DNA from: a bacterium
Lineage (GTDB): Bacteria > KSB1 > UBA2214
NCBI GenBank assembly: GCA_029560815.1
Contig: JAKQKF010000354.1
Span: 1 to 16,731, forward strand
Length of the DNA: 16,731 nucleotides
Direction of reading: 5' to 3'
The notes under the pieces are model-generated. The model made no database searches, was not told where the DNA came from, and was given only the letters and a program-made list of their open reading frames with translations. How positions within the stretch are numbered: the first letter of the stretch is position 1; each line of letters starts with the position of its first letter. Both the position numbers and the translations under genes were made by a program. Shown here piece after piece: positions 15,752 through 16,731 of this stretch.

Positions 15752-16699
15752 TCAGGGGCGTCGTGGAAAAAAAACAAGCGAGCACTGATGGCTCAGCCCC
15801 AGCCGGGGATGGGTCATCGTACCATATTCGGCCGACAAATTCGGGAAGCGCAGGGCGAATCCCGCCGCCAGGCGCCATCCGGCGGAGCTGAATCCGGCGC
15901 GCAGGGCGAGATGCTCCCCGAGCTGCTCTTCGGCGCCGCAGCGCAGTTCGAGCGGCAGCCCCTTCTCGATATAGAGATCCGCGCAGAGAGAAGTGGAGGG
16001 GGAGAGGAGCAGCTCGAAGCCGCTCTGCAGGGAGAGGGGGAGTTCTTCGCGGCAGCGGCCGATGGCGGCGGCGAAGACATTGCGGAGAAAAAAACCGGCC
16101 CGCAGCCCGCTGGAGATGCACGTCTGACCACCCAGGTCGCAGAGCAGGGCGGAAGCGGAGCCGTAGCGTGCGATGGCGATCCCGGCCCTGCGCAGGGTGA
16201 GGCCGAAAGCCGCACCGGGGGTGAAGAGACGGCCGAGGGCGATCGCCGCGGTGGTTTCGCGATAGAGGTCGCAGCCCTGGCCGCTGACCGCCAGGGCCAG
16301 GCCCCAGTTCCTGCGGGTGAGGCCGCCGCCGCACTGCCAGCTGGTCAGCTCGGCCACGCCGAAGGGGCGGCCGGCACTGCTGCCCGCATGCCAGGCCGGC
16401 GCCAGGGGCAGGGCGGCCGGATTCTGCGCCCAGGCCTCGCGCAGATGCGGGCTGGCAACACCCGCTCCACCCATGGCCAGCCAGCGGCTGCCGGGGGGGC
16501 TGTCGCCGAGGGCCCCCTGCAGCAGAACGGGCGCCAGCAGGAAGATCAACAGGGTTGAAATGGAACGGCGGAACGCTCCCGCGCGTTTACAAGAGAGCGG
16601 AAAATGCTTGCTTAAATCGGATAAATGTTGAATATTATAGCGCCTTTGAGGCCGCCGCCCGGCGGGGCGGCGCACAGTCACGGATTCGGAGTCTTTCAT
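15752..16699 (-). CDS. PorV/PorQ-like outer-membrane beta-barrel protein
   Basis: This 315-residue protein resembles the PorV/PorQ (FadL-related) barrels of FCB bacteria. After the signal region comes the hallmark RWLAMGGAGVASP (about 72-84) and, shortly after, AQNPAALPLAP. Repeated Gly- and aromatic-rich amphipathic strands follow up to HQCSLVFFPRRP. PorV proteins take part in T9SS as shuttles for cargo; many relatives have no known role. The ATG at 16699 has a convincing GAGGG Shine-Dalgarno with a spacing of 8. The start is odd: 45 basic, polar residues precede the hydrophobic signal core (about 47-61), and this stretch includes an AT-rich TATAAT patch (16634-16639). The TTG at 16714 is a weaker alternative. 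It forms a pair with the HhH-barrel gene 18 bases downstream. Confidence 0.78.
   Translation of the reverse strand: MKDSESVTVRRPAGRRPQRRYNIQHLSDLSKHFPLSCKRAGAFRRSISTLLIFLLAPVLLQGALGDSPPGSRWLAMGGAGVASPHLREAWAQNPAALPLAPAWHAGSSAGRPFGVAELTSWQCGGGLTRRNWGLALAVSGQGCDLYRETTAAIALGRLFTPGAAFGLTLRRAGIAIARYGSASALLCDLGGQTCISSGLRAGFFLRNVFAAAIGRCREELPLSLQSGFELLLSPSTSLCADLYIEKGLPLELRCGAEEQLGEHLALRAGFSSAGWRLAAGFALRFPNLSAEYGTMTHPRLGLSHQCSLVFFPRRP
16634..16639 (-). promoter_or_regulatory. TATAAT in an AT-rich patch inside the 5' end of the PorV-like gene
   Basis: A perfect TATAAT (minus strand) sits in about 45 AT-rich bases that otherwise read as codons 21-35 of the PorV-like protein. No -35 match is seen at 17 bases. 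No ATG, GTG or TTG start in frame lies between it and the signal peptide core, so its use as a promoter would need a rare start codon. It is noted because composition here looks intergenic. Confidence 0.2.
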
Positions 16700-16731
16700 G
16701 AAGGTCACCCTCAATAAAAGAGCCCTCTGCA

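Overview
The window is GC-rich, gene-dense bacterial DNA with few intergenic bases. It most likely comes from a member of the Fibrobacterota-Chlorobiota-Bacteroidota (FCB) assemblage or a nearby candidate phylum. The reasons are a subtilisin-like protease that ends in what looks like a type IX secretion (T9SS) sorting domain, a PorV/PorQ-like outer-membrane barrel, and a secreted helix-hairpin-helix plus beta-barrel protein of a kind I associate with that group. The lineage is an inference from gene content. I see no rRNA, tRNA, CRISPR array, insertion sequence or phage gene. No gap between genes exceeds 300 bases; the largest are 12861-13147 and 9046-9308.

Region 1 (1-5210, minus strand) is an ion-transport cluster. 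A half-length Ca2+/cation antiporter-like gene is followed by mrpA, mrpB, mrpC and mrpD of a multisubunit Na+/H+ antiporter. The mrp genes are tightly packed, with start and stop codons overlapping at A/B and B/C, and mrpD runs off the left edge; mrpE, F and G are expected just outside. Region 2 (5349-9045, minus) holds the primosomal helicase gene priA followed by a secreted glutamine amidotransferase-like (peptidase C26) protein. Region 3 (9309-11756, plus) is a two-gene unit for the cell envelope: a cyclophilin lipoprotein and, 9 bases later, the T9SS-type subtilase. Region 4 (11700-13702, minus) holds a diguanylate cyclase, whose 3' end overlaps the subtilase gene on the opposite strand, and a small protein resembling only the N-terminal half of a GT9 glycosyltransferase. 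Region 5 (13769-16699, minus) is an outer-membrane pair: a PorV-like barrel and the HhH/beta-barrel protein.

Two things stand out. First, the HhH/beta-barrel gene is cut by a single in-frame amber codon at 14531-14533. The same frame stays open for another 253 codons that still look like a barrel, so this is a fresh nonsense mutation, a sequence error or a readthrough site. Second, the antiporter at 4623-5210 looks like the start of the family's first repeat joined to the end of its second repeat. It would be a half-size transporter made by deletion between internal repeats, or a natural single-repeat form. Smaller points of interest are a GC-rich inverted repeat around a possible mrp promoter, a hairpin in the cyclophilin leader, and an unusually long N-terminus on the PorV-like protein.
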